From Paenibacillus plantarum (GTDB lineage Bacteria; Bacillota; Bacilli; Paenibacillales; NBRC-103111): a stretch of DNA of 64,000 bases. Positions 27,774-36,418 of this stretch are shown here, one piece after another (the stretch's first letter is position 1; each line of letters opens with the position of its first letter). A model generated the notes under the pieces. It was not told the origin of the DNA, did not search any database, and worked only from the letters and a program-made list of their open reading frames with translations. Made by a program: the position numbers and the translations under genes. The stretch lies in NCBI RefSeq assembly GCF_013141695.1, contig NZ_WHNY01000006.1:1-64000 (forward strand), given 5' to 3'.

Positions 27774-27982
27774 TTTGGGCCCTCCTTAAAAGGATAGATT
27801 TGAAACGCTTATAATGTGTGAACACTTTATGAATCTTAACACCATCACTATATGTGAGCAATTCGAGGATACTCGGATTTAAACGCTTAATTAGGCATAA
27901 ATTCACAAAATCATGTAGTAATCCCCCCTATTCTTTTAAATCATCGGGATAACCGCCATTGAAAGCCCTTACATGAGCAATC

Positions 27983-28026
27983 CAAAAAAAGGGGCAACTA
28001 AGTTCCTCAGAACCTAGTCCCCCTTT
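27983..28026 (-). terminator. Intrinsic terminator of the dynamin gene
   Basis: On the minus strand GGGGGACTAGGTTC pairs with GAACTTAGTTGCCCC and is followed by seven T, immediately after the dynamin stop. The rest of 27774-28036 holds no gene; it contains the exporter leader. Confidence 0.85.
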
Positions 28027-28036
28027 TGTTAAATGG

Positions 28037-31000
28037 CTAAACAAATGCTTTCAACTGATGCTGTTTGGATATGAGTTCATCCAAATCAATCTTCATTTGG
28101 AGTGCATCACGAAGCCCTTCTGCATGCTCTTTGACCTGCTGTTCCATAATGAATTTCTGCTGGGCTAACCAATTTTCTAATTGGATGCCATACGCTTGTT
28201 CAAGCTCTGATGTTTGATTTTCAATAAAAGCAACAACCGGCGCATTGATCCGATTTTCCAATTCAGCCTTTAACTTACTTTTCCCATCACCTTCAAAAAA
28301 TTGCTTGGCATTTTTGAAATAACTCTGAAGCAACTTCAAGTTCACTTCCGAAGCTTCAAGCTTCGTTGTCACTTCAGGCGTCGCAAACGCATTGGACTCA
28401 TAGGCAGCCTTCTCAAAACCTTCTAACAGCAAGCTAAGCTCCTCGCCCCAGCGATTCATCCGTTTGGTGCTGATGAGATTCATGCGATTTTCTACACGCA
28501 GTGTAGTCGCAAGCACTTCTTGCGATAAATCATGGCCGATCATTCGCAACAGTTCATTCCATGCAAATTGGAGTGCAGCTTTCGGATCTTTGGCCTCATC
28601 ACGGAACGTAGATGGATTGAAAGCGAAATTATAGAGCTCGCCAAACCGATACATCGTTCGTTGTTTGACGTAATACATCAATTCTTGAATTTCTTTTTTC
28701 AATTCCTTAAGCTCAGCATCATACCGTGTGTCATCTAGCAGATCTAAGCCCTGCTGTTCCGACTCGTCCAGCATAATGAGCTGTAGTCTACGTTCTTCCT
28801 CACCGGATTGTGCTCGCTCCAGCCACTTCTGCATCGTGCCAATGGCTCGGTGCAGCTCCAAATTAGCCGAATGAATCGCTACATCACTGAGCTCATTCAA
28901 CGTAAACTGAACAAATTGCTGTTCGAATGGTTGAATGCCCGATTGTGCGACTAAACTATCGTTGCCATTGATTTTTCCTTCAGCTGCTAAATAACTGGAA
29001 ATTGGATAAATACGAGGATGACGAATACCATGCTGCACCAAATTCGTTTCCACATGCTTTACAACACCTGCCAGCTCCTCTGAGCTTGCCGCCAAATCTG
29101 CTGCATTCACGATGAAGAACATTTTATCCATTTCAAAGCTATCCTTCACACGGCCAAGCTGGAGCAGGAACTCACGATCCGCCTGGGAAAAAGCATGATT
29201 ATAATAAGTGACGAATAGGATGGCATCTGCATTTTTAATATAGTTAAAAGCGACACCCGTATGTCGAGCGTTAATGGAATCTGCCCCTGGTGTATCCACG
29301 AAAATGATACCTTGATCCGTCAGTGGGTTGGAGTAGTATAATTCAATAAATTCTACAAAGCAGGATTTATGTTCTTCCGCCACATAACCTGAGAATTCCT
29401 CTTTCGTGATCCGCAGTTCAGTCCCCAAATGACCTGAGGCTGCTTCCCAGCCTTTCTCAACGGCTTTCAGGAACGAAAAATGCGGTTTTCCTTTGGCTGT
29501 CACGTCAGCAGGTGAAAGCTGACTAATCCGCTTCAACGCGCTAGTCATATCGGTCGCCTCTACGCCAAGGATTTGAAGCGAGTACAGAACATCTTCCAAG
29601 ATGGCGTCTGCCTTCTTCATCTTGACCTTAGCCGTGCCATGCGGCCAGCCTTCCGTTGGCGGCATGATCTTGTTGATCGCCGCCGTCGTCGGATTTGGCG
29701 ACACTGGCAACACCCGTTCACCAATTAACGCATTGGCGAACGAAGACTTACCAGCGCTGAACGCGCCGAACAGCGCAATCGTGAACGTCCGCTGGCGCAG
29801 ACGATCCGCTTTCTCGCGCATGGAGCGCGCGAGCGACCGCATCGACGGCAGCCCGTCGATGAGGCTCGAGGCCGCCTGCAAGTCAGCGGCCTTGCGCTCC
29901 ATGCGCCTGCCGTGTTCACCCGTGGTGAACACGGATGACGGCACTGCGGACGGCTCCGTTGCCGCCACAGTGGCGGCCGCGTCCGTGCCTGCTGCAGCCG
30001 ATGCTGTCGCCGCGGCTTGCAGGATCGTGCCCATGGAGGTCACGTGCAGGTTAGCCCCGCTCAGCGGGGCTGCTGCCGGCTCCTCCATGGCCGTGTACTG
30101 CTGCGCATCCGGCAGCGCCGGCGCAGAAGGTCTTTCCCAGCTGGCTATGCGCAGCAGCTGGGTCTCTGCCGCCGCCTCGGCTTCCTCGAGGCGGGCGAGC
30201 TCGCGGCAGGCGCTCAGCCGGCCGCTCAAGGCTTGCAGCTCAGCCGCTAGCGCAGCGGCGGCTGGGCGTGAGTTATCGCGGACCGAGGCCGCGATGATGT
30301 CAATCACCGCAAACGCCAGTTTGCGGTACTGCAGCTTCAGCTCCCCAGCTAGCTGCTTCATGTAGTTCAGCGTATACTCGCCGCCAAACGTCGCTCCTGT
30401 ATTCACTTGTGAACCGATCAAAGCGCCAGTAACTTCAACCTTCAACGCTTCAATTTGTGCAATTAACGCAGCATCATGTTGACCTTGCTCGCTTGCGGCC
30501 TTTTTCAGCGCATCACGCAAATGCCAATCCAGCTGTGCTTCTACTTGCTCTGCCAAATCGGCCTGAAACGCGCTTAGCCGTTTCTCTTGCTCTGCAGCGG
30601 TCTTTGCTGCGCCCCCGAAAAATCCAACCTTAAATCCGGGCTTACGGCTATCCAGATAAGCATTCGCATAATCCCTTGTTAGCGAAGGCGTAATATTCGC
30701 ATTCTCAATAATGGCGCCAACATCTTTACGAAGGTCTGTAATTAACAATTCAGGCAAGTTATTCAAGTTGTTTAGCTCATTTTGCTTTGTAACAGCCAAT
30801 AATTGAACGTCCTCAACATCGCCTTCCTCGTTGATCGATTCCAGCAACTCCGCCTTCTGCGGTTCATGTTGCTCCGCCATCCATTTGCTGTGTTCGGCAG
30901 CCAGATAACGTGCTGAAGCATCAATGCTATAACTACGCAAGATATCGCCACGCTCGATAAGACGGCTCAGCAGCCACTGCAGCTTAGCATACTCATTATG

Positions 31001-31750
31001 TGGATGATCTGGCTCCTTCATCGTCACAAACAACAAATCATCCGGCTCAATGCCCCAATTTAAGAAGGCTTGCTTCGTTCCACTTTTGTACTGCTCGAAA
31101 GGAAGCTCCCACTCCTTATGTTTATCAATCATATTAACAACCAGATAGAGCGGTTTCCCCCACTCTTTCATTTTCTTCGTGAACGCTAAATTCACTTCAG
31201 ATTGCACATGGTTATAATCCATGACATAGAACACCACATCAGCTAAATGCAAAGCAGACTCGGTTGATTGATGATGCGCATCATCTGTAGAATCAATGCC
31301 CGGAGTGTCAAGCAAGGCTGTATCTTCACCGAGAAAAGGAATAGGGTAAGTAATCTCAACCGTTTCGATATCCGTTCCGTTCACACAATAGGCCTCTAGC
31401 TCGCTTAGTGGAATGGTTGTCGTCTGCCCTTGTGGATTAACCTTCCCATCATGGCTGCGATGAGTGACATGCGCACCTGGCTGCCCATTACGAATACTAA
31501 CAATATTAGCACTCGTTGGAATTGGACTTGATGGTAACAACGCTTGGCCACACAGCTGATTAATAAGTGTTGATTTTCCAGCAGAGAAATGCCCGCAGAA
31601 CGCAATATTCATCCGTCCACTATCGAGCTTATCCAGCAATTGCCCCATTTTCGTGGCATTATCACCATCCCCTGCATGCCCCAGCACGTGCTGCATCTTC
31701 TTCAGTGCATCCGGCATGACCGTGATGCTTCCAGCTACTAATTGCGTCAT
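28037..31750 (-). CDS. Double-headed bacterial dynamin (DynA-like)
   Basis: This 1237-residue GTPase has two dynamin modules in one chain. The first has G1 GHFSAGKST (53-61), G3 DTPG (148-151) and G4 NMIDK (206-210). The second has G1 GAFSAGKSS (about 658-666), G3 DTPGADS and a NAADLA element. Long helical stalk regions follow each. Between them is an Ala-rich, probably flexible segment of about 100 residues encoded by strikingly GC-rich DNA (about 29800-30340). Size and layout match Bacillus DynA (YpbR), which tethers and fuses membranes and helps cells survive membrane damage and phage. GGAG lies 12 nt before the ATG. Terminator directly after the stop. Confidence 0.92.
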   Translation of the reverse strand: MTQLVAGSITVMPDALKKMQHVLGHAGDGDNATKMGQLLDKLDSGRMNIAFCGHFSAGKSTLINQLCGQALLPSSPIPTSANIVSIRNGQPGAHVTHRSHDGKVNPQGQTTTIPLSELEAYCVNGTDIETVEITYPIPFLGEDTALLDTPGIDSTDDAHHQSTESALHLADVVFYVMDYNHVQSEVNLAFTKKMKEWGKPLYLVVNMIDKHKEWELPFEQYKSGTKQAFLNWGIEPDDLLFVTMKEPDHPHNEYAKLQWLLSRLIERGDILRSYSIDASARYLAAEHSKWMAEQHEPQKAELLESINEEGDVEDVQLLAVTKQNELNNLNNLPELLITDLRKDVGAIIENANITPSLTRDYANAYLDSRKPGFKVGFFGGAAKTAAEQEKRLSAFQADLAEQVEAQLDWHLRDALKKAASEQGQHDAALIAQIEALKVEVTGALIGSQVNTGATFGGEYTLNYMKQLAGELKLQYRKLAFAVIDIIAASVRDNSRPAAAALAAELQALSGRLSACRELARLEEAEAAAETQLLRIASWERPSAPALPDAQQYTAMEEPAAAPLSGANLHVTSMGTILQAAATASAAAGTDAAATVAATEPSAVPSSVFTTGEHGRRMERKAADLQAASSLIDGLPSMRSLARSMREKADRLRQRTFTIALFGAFSAGKSSFANALIGERVLPVSPNPTTAAINKIMPPTEGWPHGTAKVKMKKADAILEDVLYSLQILGVEATDMTSALKRISQLSPADVTAKGKPHFSFLKAVEKGWEAASGHLGTELRITKEEFSGYVAEEHKSCFVEFIELYYSNPLTDQGIIFVDTPGADSINARHTGVAFNYIKNADAILFVTYYNHAFSQADREFLLQLGRVKDSFEMDKMFFIVNAADLAASSEELAGVVKHVETNLVQHGIRHPRIYPISSYLAAEGKINGNDSLVAQSGIQPFEQQFVQFTLNELSDVAIHSANLELHRAIGTMQKWLERAQSGEEERRLQLIMLDESEQQGLDLLDDTRYDAELKELKKEIQELMYYVKQRTMYRFGELYNFAFNPSTFRDEAKDPKAALQFAWNELLRMIGHDLSQEVLATTLRVENRMNLISTKRMNRWGEELSLLLEGFEKAAYESNAFATPEVTTKLEASEVNLKLLQSYFKNAKQFFEGDGKSKLKAELENRINAPVVAFIENQTSELEQAYGIQLENWLAQQKFIMEQQVKEHAEGLRDALQMKIDLDELISKQHQLKAFV

Positions 31751-31804
31751 TCGTTCATTCCGCTCCTCTATGAATTGTTCTTTATGACTACCTACCAGCT
31801 ATAC

Positions 31805-31834
31805 AGAAAAAAAATCTCCCAAAGGGAGATTCTG
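31805..31834 (-). terminator. Intrinsic terminator of the nth/small-gene unit
   Basis: On the minus strand AATCTCCC-TTT-GGGAGATT is followed by a run of eight T. It closes the transcript of nth and the small downstream gene. Confidence 0.88.
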
Positions 31835-31837
31835 GAC

Positions 31838-32113
31838 TTACGTGAGGGCGATTTTTTCTTTTTCCGGTAGGAAAATTTCAAAAACGTCACGATGTTGAAG
31901 AATCGTAATATCCGAATCCTTCACTTTCATCACAACAACCTCGGATTTTGTTTTCATTTTGTCTATGTAATTCTGAGGAACCTCACCTGATTCACTGACA
32001 GTTACACCTTCAATGACTTTTTCCTCATTATCGGCTAACGGTGTGTTGATAACTTGCTCATAAATATCGGAGAACAATTCGAAACTATTCGTATATACGG
32101 CGATGCATTTCAT
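31838..32113 (-). CDS. Small hypothetical protein, 91 residues
   Basis: The 91-residue product begins MKCIAVYTNSFELFSDIYEQ and looks like an alpha/beta cytoplasmic protein: alternating hydrophobic strands (SEVVVMKVKDSDITIL) and an acidic, soluble surface. There is no signal peptide or membrane helix. I do not recognise a family. AAAGGAT stands 9-10 nt before the ATG at 32113; the longer frame starts inside nth. It is 25 nt downstream of nth and ends just before a terminator, so it is co-transcribed with nth. Confidence 0.7.
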   Translation of the reverse strand: MKCIAVYTNSFELFSDIYEQVINTPLADNEEKVIEGVTVSESGEVPQNYIDKMKTKSEVVVMKVKDSDITILQHRDVFEIFLPEKEKIALT

Positions 32114-32138
32114 TTCAATCCCATCCTTTGTCAGCATT

Positions 32139-32810
32139 TCATTTGTTTGTAATAGTTTTCCTAGTTGGCTGTGGTTTCATACGCTTCTTCCCCTCACGGC
32201 ATTTGTCCAAAAGAGGACAGAAAGTGCAGTTGGGGTTCTGTGCCTTACAGTGATATCGACCAAAGAAAATGAGTCGATGATGTGTTTGCGTCCATTCGTC
32301 TCGAGGAACTTTCTTCATTAACTTCTTTTCAACTTCCAGCACGGAATCATCCAAGCCTACAAGTCCTAATCGCTTAGAGACTCGTTCCACATGTGTGTCA
32401 ACCGCAATCGCCGGCACTCCGAAAGCGTTCGATACAACGACATTTGCTGTCTTACGTCCAACACCTGGCAATTCAACCAATTGCTCATGCTTCTCAGGAA
32501 TTTCACCACCGAACTTGTCCAGTAGCAATTGACACAGCTTATGAATATGACTAGCCTTGTTGCGAAATAGTCCAATCCTCCGAATATCTTGCTCCAATTC
32601 CTCTAACGGAACAGCCAAGTAGTCTTCAGGGCGTTTGTACTTCGCAAACAAGTCTTTAGTAACCTTATTCACGGTTTCATCTGTACACTGAGCCGATAGT
32701 AATACAGCAATCGTTAATTCAAATGGATTACTGTGGTTCAACTCACAATGCGCATCTGGATATAGCTCACCGATTGTATCCAGAATGTGTCTTACTGTCT
32801 TCTGTGTCAT
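32139..32810 (-). CDS. nth: Endonuclease III (DNA glycosylase/AP lyase)
   Basis: Nth removes oxidised pyrimidines from DNA and cuts the abasic site. The 223-residue product carries the helix-hairpin-helix LVELPGVGRKTANVVVSNAF, catalytic Lys120 and Asp138 (numbering identical to the E. coli enzyme), and the C-terminal iron-sulphur motif C-X6-C-X2-C-X5-C (CKAQNPNCTFCPLLDKC). AAGGAAG precedes the ATG. A Lys/Arg-rich tail of about 15 residues follows the cluster. It leads a two-gene unit with the 91-residue unknown. Confidence 0.96.
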   Translation of the reverse strand: MTQKTVRHILDTIGELYPDAHCELNHSNPFELTIAVLLSAQCTDETVNKVTKDLFAKYKRPEDYLAVPLEELEQDIRRIGLFRNKASHIHKLCQLLLDKFGGEIPEKHEQLVELPGVGRKTANVVVSNAFGVPAIAVDTHVERVSKRLGLVGLDDSVLEVEKKLMKKVPRDEWTQTHHRLIFFGRYHCKAQNPNCTFCPLLDKCREGKKRMKPQPTRKTITNK

Positions 32811-32933
32811 AGCTGATCTTCCTTAAGGTCGTAATATTCTCCAGTTTAGCGAATTGTAAGGTCATAATCAATCCTTGAAAGCGTCAAAATGCGAACATTT
32901 TCTAAAAAATAAACATTTTTTTTTGAAAATTAG

Positions 32934-32980
32934 TAAAAAACCGTCTGTTTGAGATGATTAGCTTCTCAAATACAGACGGT
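32934..32980 (-). terminator. Intrinsic terminator of the amidase-GerMN-SLH operon
   Basis: On the minus strand ACCGTCTGTATTTGAGA pairs with TCTCAAACAGACGGT and is followed by TTTTTT, 25 bp after the SLH protein stop. Confidence 0.88.
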
Positions 32981-33005
32981 TGTCCTCTAACTTTTGTTCA
33001 AATTT

Positions 33006-35741
33006 CTATTTTTCAATCTCAACAATTTTATTGTCAAGGATATACAAATTCAATTGATCACCAGCTGCATAGGAGGTCAGCGGTACAACTGTGGAACCCG
33101 TATGGAAGTAGCCTCTCGGGAACAAATTGAACGCAGTCCGATCACCTGCACTAGTAGCTTTCATGTACACTTGGTTCAATGTAGAGCTATATTGATCAAA
33201 CTCACGTTTAGAAGCAACAGCTACTTGGATAAGCAATTTATCATTGATATCCTTCATCAATTGAACGCGATCCCCCACTTTAATCGAAGAGAAGCTCAAG
33301 TCCGCACCACCATTCAACTTCACACTGTAACTGCTTCCTACATTAATGACTTGACTTTTCCCCGCAAAATCTTGAACAGTCAAGCTTGTCCCTGCAGCAT
33401 TCACAGCGGTTACTTTACCACGAATCGGTGTTACTAACTCTGCCTTCGTGATCGCGAATCCTTTGAATGTTAATTTCACATAGTCATCAATCGCCAAGTC
33501 AGTGAACACTGCACTTGTACCGTCAGCTTTCACAAGGGAAACACCATCTAATGGGATTGTATAGTTCGTATTCGTGCCATCTATAACCGTAGCTTGTTTC
33601 AAGTTCGCATTGGTTAGAAGGGTTTTATATATCGTCGTGTTCGTTGTGACAATTTTAGTTACTGTCGTTTGATCATAACTAAGCAGAAGACTTACCTTAT
33701 CTCCCACTTTCAAATCAGAAATCGTACTGTTCGGCTTATTTGCAACTTCAATGATAGGTGTATAGTTCAGTTTAAACGTCAAGCTTTGCCCACTATCTGT
33801 TTTCAACGTGACATCATTCGTCTGTAAATTCAATTGTGTCAATGCGCCGTCTAACTGAGTGGACATTTGAATGCTCAACACTTTTTTATTAGAAACCAGA
33901 ACATCTACATATTTACCAGGAGTAAAAATACCATTAAAAGAGCTAAACGGCAATTTACTGCCATTAAACGTGATGGAGATACCATCATTTAAAATATAAG
34001 CATTTGGATTTCCAGCATTATCTGTAACTGTTAGAATTTTTGATGAGTCCTTATAATCAATGATTTTAGCAAAATATAAATTCTCAATGGATCGATTTAT
34101 TACTGTAATCGTTGTAACCTTATTATTCAACACGTCTAGCTTTAATTGATCTCCTGCAGCCAAATCATAAATACTGCCGTTCGATAAACCATTAATAACA
34201 ACGTTCGTATTATTACTCAACTCATAGGCATCGACTGTTTTACCTGAAGTTTTATTGATCAAAATCGTAGAATGATCGTCCGTGAATTGTTTGAACGTTC
34301 CTTCTACACTCGTTCCAACATCCGCTTGTTTTTTAACAACAATCTTAACAATTTCACTATTCTTGACCGTGTATTCAACCGTATCACCAACATGAATGGC
34401 ATCCACACTAATTAACGTGTTGTCTGCGAGTGTCGCAACTAAGTTACTAGAGAAACCAAATGTCTCAGGCTCACCTGTTGCTGAACCAAGCAAAGTCAAT
34501 TGCATCGCGTCTTTATTTAACGTTTGAATATCTCCAACCGCTGTTTTATTCACTGGAACTTGCTTCACAATGATGGACGTATATTTGTCACTGTCTACAA
34601 GTTGACTTTTACGAATTTGAATCGTGCTGCCCGAAACGATCTCACTTAAGCTAAGTCCTCGCCCATCGATATCGGTTACAGCAACATTCTGCGCCAAATC
34701 GTAGCTTTCGTAATCATCTAGAGTAGCTTTCATCGTTGTTAGATTTAGCTTTAACAACTGACCTTCGTGAATGTCCATGCGCAGTACATCACTTATAATT
34801 TCAACATAATACGCTGTTCCGTTTACTTGAACAATCGATACTTCATACGTTTCTTGCAATTCTTTCGATGAAATAGCAAGATCATTATGGTTTCCGAAAA
34901 ATACCGTATTCGGCGAAATCTTATAAGTACTTGTATTTCCGTCTTTATCCATAAGACCAATACTGTCGCTCGTTAGGCTACTCAAATAGCCCTTCTTGGC
35001 ACGCTCTGGCAAAGAAATCGAATCCTTTTGAGAACGACTTAGGAAAGCCGCCATTTGCGCACGAGTTACAGCGCCTTTCGGTTGAAAAGAACCATCCTCA
35101 AAACCATCTACAATTTTCAGTGCAACGGCTGCATTAATAAAACCTAATGCACTGCTGCTGATCTGTGTATTATCTGTGAATGATGTTGCCTTGCTGGAAA
35201 AGCTTTGTGCAAGAGATGCTTTGCCAATGGCGCGAATGACGACTTCAGCTACCCATTCTCTCGTTGCTTTTTGTTGTCCCCAATTGCCGACAATCTTCGA
35301 ACCTTGGCTTCTCAATTTTTCTTGCTCTGTCGAAATTAAGCCCTTTTGCAGCGCGAGTGCCACATAGTTCCGTGCGTATTTATCCACTAACATGAAATCA
35401 GGAAATACGGTTTCAGTAGCCAATGTATCAACATCCGATTGCAGACCCATCATCCGTGTAGCCATAATGAGAACATCTTGTTGCGTTACTGAAGTTTCTG
35501 GTGAATAGATGCCATCTCCTACTCCCTCAATCACGCCTTCCAAAGCAAGCTTGGAAATATGACGAATCCCCCAATAGTTACTGCTTACATCGTTGAAAGA
35601 TAAACGAACATTCGCGTTGGCGGTTGTCGTTGAAGTTGTTGAAGTATTCACGGGTGCTGCAAGGACTGGCGTGCCTGCTAGACTTGTGATGATCATTGAG
35701 CTTACGATAGCACTCGCCAATTTCTTATTTTTCATAATCAA
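33006..35741 (-). CDS. S-layer-homology protein with C-terminal repeat array
   Basis: The 911-residue secreted protein has a signal peptide (LASAIVSSMIITSLAGTPVLA), then about three SLH units (about 45-235; SSNYWGIRHISKLALEGVIE and AVALKIVDGFEDGSFQPKGA are clear) that anchor proteins to pyruvylated wall polymers. The remaining 670 residues consist of repeated beta-rich modules of about 60-90 residues, each with a VGDxVxL...xxVxxIxV core. I do not recognise this repeat. TTG at 35741 has AGGAG 6 nt upstream; ATG at 35735 is an alternative. It ends the operon after the amidase and GerMN genes. Likely a cell-surface structural protein. Confidence 0.85.
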   Translation of the reverse strand: MIMKNKKLASAIVSSMIITSLAGTPVLAAPVNTSTTSTTTANANVRLSFNDVSSNYWGIRHISKLALEGVIEGVGDGIYSPETSVTQQDVLIMATRMMGLQSDVDTLATETVFPDFMLVDKYARNYVALALQKGLISTEQEKLRSQGSKIVGNWGQQKATREWVAEVVIRAIGKASLAQSFSSKATSFTDNTQISSSALGFINAAVALKIVDGFEDGSFQPKGAVTRAQMAAFLSRSQKDSISLPERAKKGYLSSLTSDSIGLMDKDGNTSTYKISPNTVFFGNHNDLAISSKELQETYEVSIVQVNGTAYYVEIISDVLRMDIHEGQLLKLNLTTMKATLDDYESYDLAQNVAVTDIDGRGLSLSEIVSGSTIQIRKSQLVDSDKYTSIIVKQVPVNKTAVGDIQTLNKDAMQLTLLGSATGEPETFGFSSNLVATLADNTLISVDAIHVGDTVEYTVKNSEIVKIVVKKQADVGTSVEGTFKQFTDDHSTILINKTSGKTVDAYELSNNTNVVINGLSNGSIYDLAAGDQLKLDVLNNKVTTITVINRSIENLYFAKIIDYKDSSKILTVTDNAGNPNAYILNDGISITFNGSKLPFSSFNGIFTPGKYVDVLVSNKKVLSIQMSTQLDGALTQLNLQTNDVTLKTDSGQSLTFKLNYTPIIEVANKPNSTISDLKVGDKVSLLLSYDQTTVTKIVTTNTTIYKTLLTNANLKQATVIDGTNTNYTIPLDGVSLVKADGTSAVFTDLAIDDYVKLTFKGFAITKAELVTPIRGKVTAVNAAGTSLTVQDFAGKSQVINVGSSYSVKLNGGADLSFSSIKVGDRVQLMKDINDKLLIQVAVASKREFDQYSSTLNQVYMKATSAGDRTAFNLFPRGYFHTGSTVVPLTSYAAGDQLNLYILDNKIVEIEK

Positions 35742-35765
35742 AGTTAACTCCTCTTCAGTTCCTAT

Positions 35766-36350
35766 TTAGTTAGGTCGTTTAATTGGATAAGGAAGCTCCA
35801 AATGTCCCATCAAACTATCTACTTGCTTACCATCTTTAAGTACATACAAGGTCTTTACTTCTGGGAATTGAAAAATCGTTTTCTTCAGTGCTTGTAAGAA
35901 TAACTCTTCCCCTGGAGCACCTAATTGCGTTTTGGGACCGAATGACATATCCAGTTTCATTTCACCTTTGACAGCATCAAATTTCACACTTGTGAATTTC
36001 AAATCATCGAATAAGGGAATAGCCTTCGGATCATCACTTTTCTGAAGAGCTTTAAGAGCAGCCTCATAGACATCAGAGTCCTTCTCGACACTCACTGTGA
36101 CCACTTTTTCTACGAGCTTCATTTCATCTTGGTCACTGTAATAAGCTTTTACCTGCAACTGCTTCTGAGGCGCAACTGTAGGTTTTGGTGTGATCGTTGG
36201 TGTGGAAGGTGTTGCAATTGGTGTAGAAGTTGCTTGCGGCGCTGTCGTAGCGGCACCTGATAATTGGATTTTCTGGCCACAAGCCGTAACAGACAATGTG
36301 ATGGCACTTACAAGGAGCGCTCCTCGAACTAGGCGTCTTGTTTTGTTCAT
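35766..36350 (-). CDS. GerMN-domain lipoprotein
   Basis: The 194-residue product has a lipoprotein signal (RGALLVSAITLSVTAC, lipobox VTAC), a Thr/Pro/Ala-rich linker (about 35-65), and a GerMN domain (about 70-190; KAYYSDQDEMKLVEKVVTVS and GEELFLQALKKTIFQFPEVK). GerMN domains occur in the sporulation/germination protein GerM and in cell-envelope lipoproteins with no enzymatic role known. AAGGAG is 8 nt before the ATG at 36350; the GTG three codons upstream overlaps that site. It sits between a cell-wall amidase and an SLH protein, so a wall-associated role is likely. Confidence 0.85.
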   Translation of the reverse strand: MNKTRRLVRGALLVSAITLSVTACGQKIQLSGAATTAPQATSTPIATPSTPTITPKPTVAPQKQLQVKAYYSDQDEMKLVEKVVTVSVEKDSDVYEAALKALQKSDDPKAIPLFDDLKFTSVKFDAVKGEMKLDMSFGPKTQLGAPGEELFLQALKKTIFQFPEVKTLYVLKDGKQVDSLMGHLELPYPIKRPN

Positions 36351-36418
36351 CTTATTCACTCCTTAGCGTTATGCCTAGACAGGCTAGCCTATTTTGATCC
36401 GCTTGATGGTCAACATGC

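Noticed and set aside
29601-30365. Plus-strand open frame of 254 codons opposite the dynamin gene
   Set aside because: It is a by-product of the GC-rich, Ala-rich linker on the other strand; low-complexity composition and no start signal.
28037-31750. Phage-defence island centred on the dynamin
   Set aside because: DynA-type proteins are linked to phage tolerance, but the flanking genes (nth, ABC exporter) are ordinary housekeeping functions and no defence partner is present.
31751-31766. A 3-codon upstream frame (ATG AAC GAA TGA) overlapping the dynamin start
   Set aside because: The sequence is real but too short to claim as a regulatory leader; it only notes why the spacing to the main ATG looks long.
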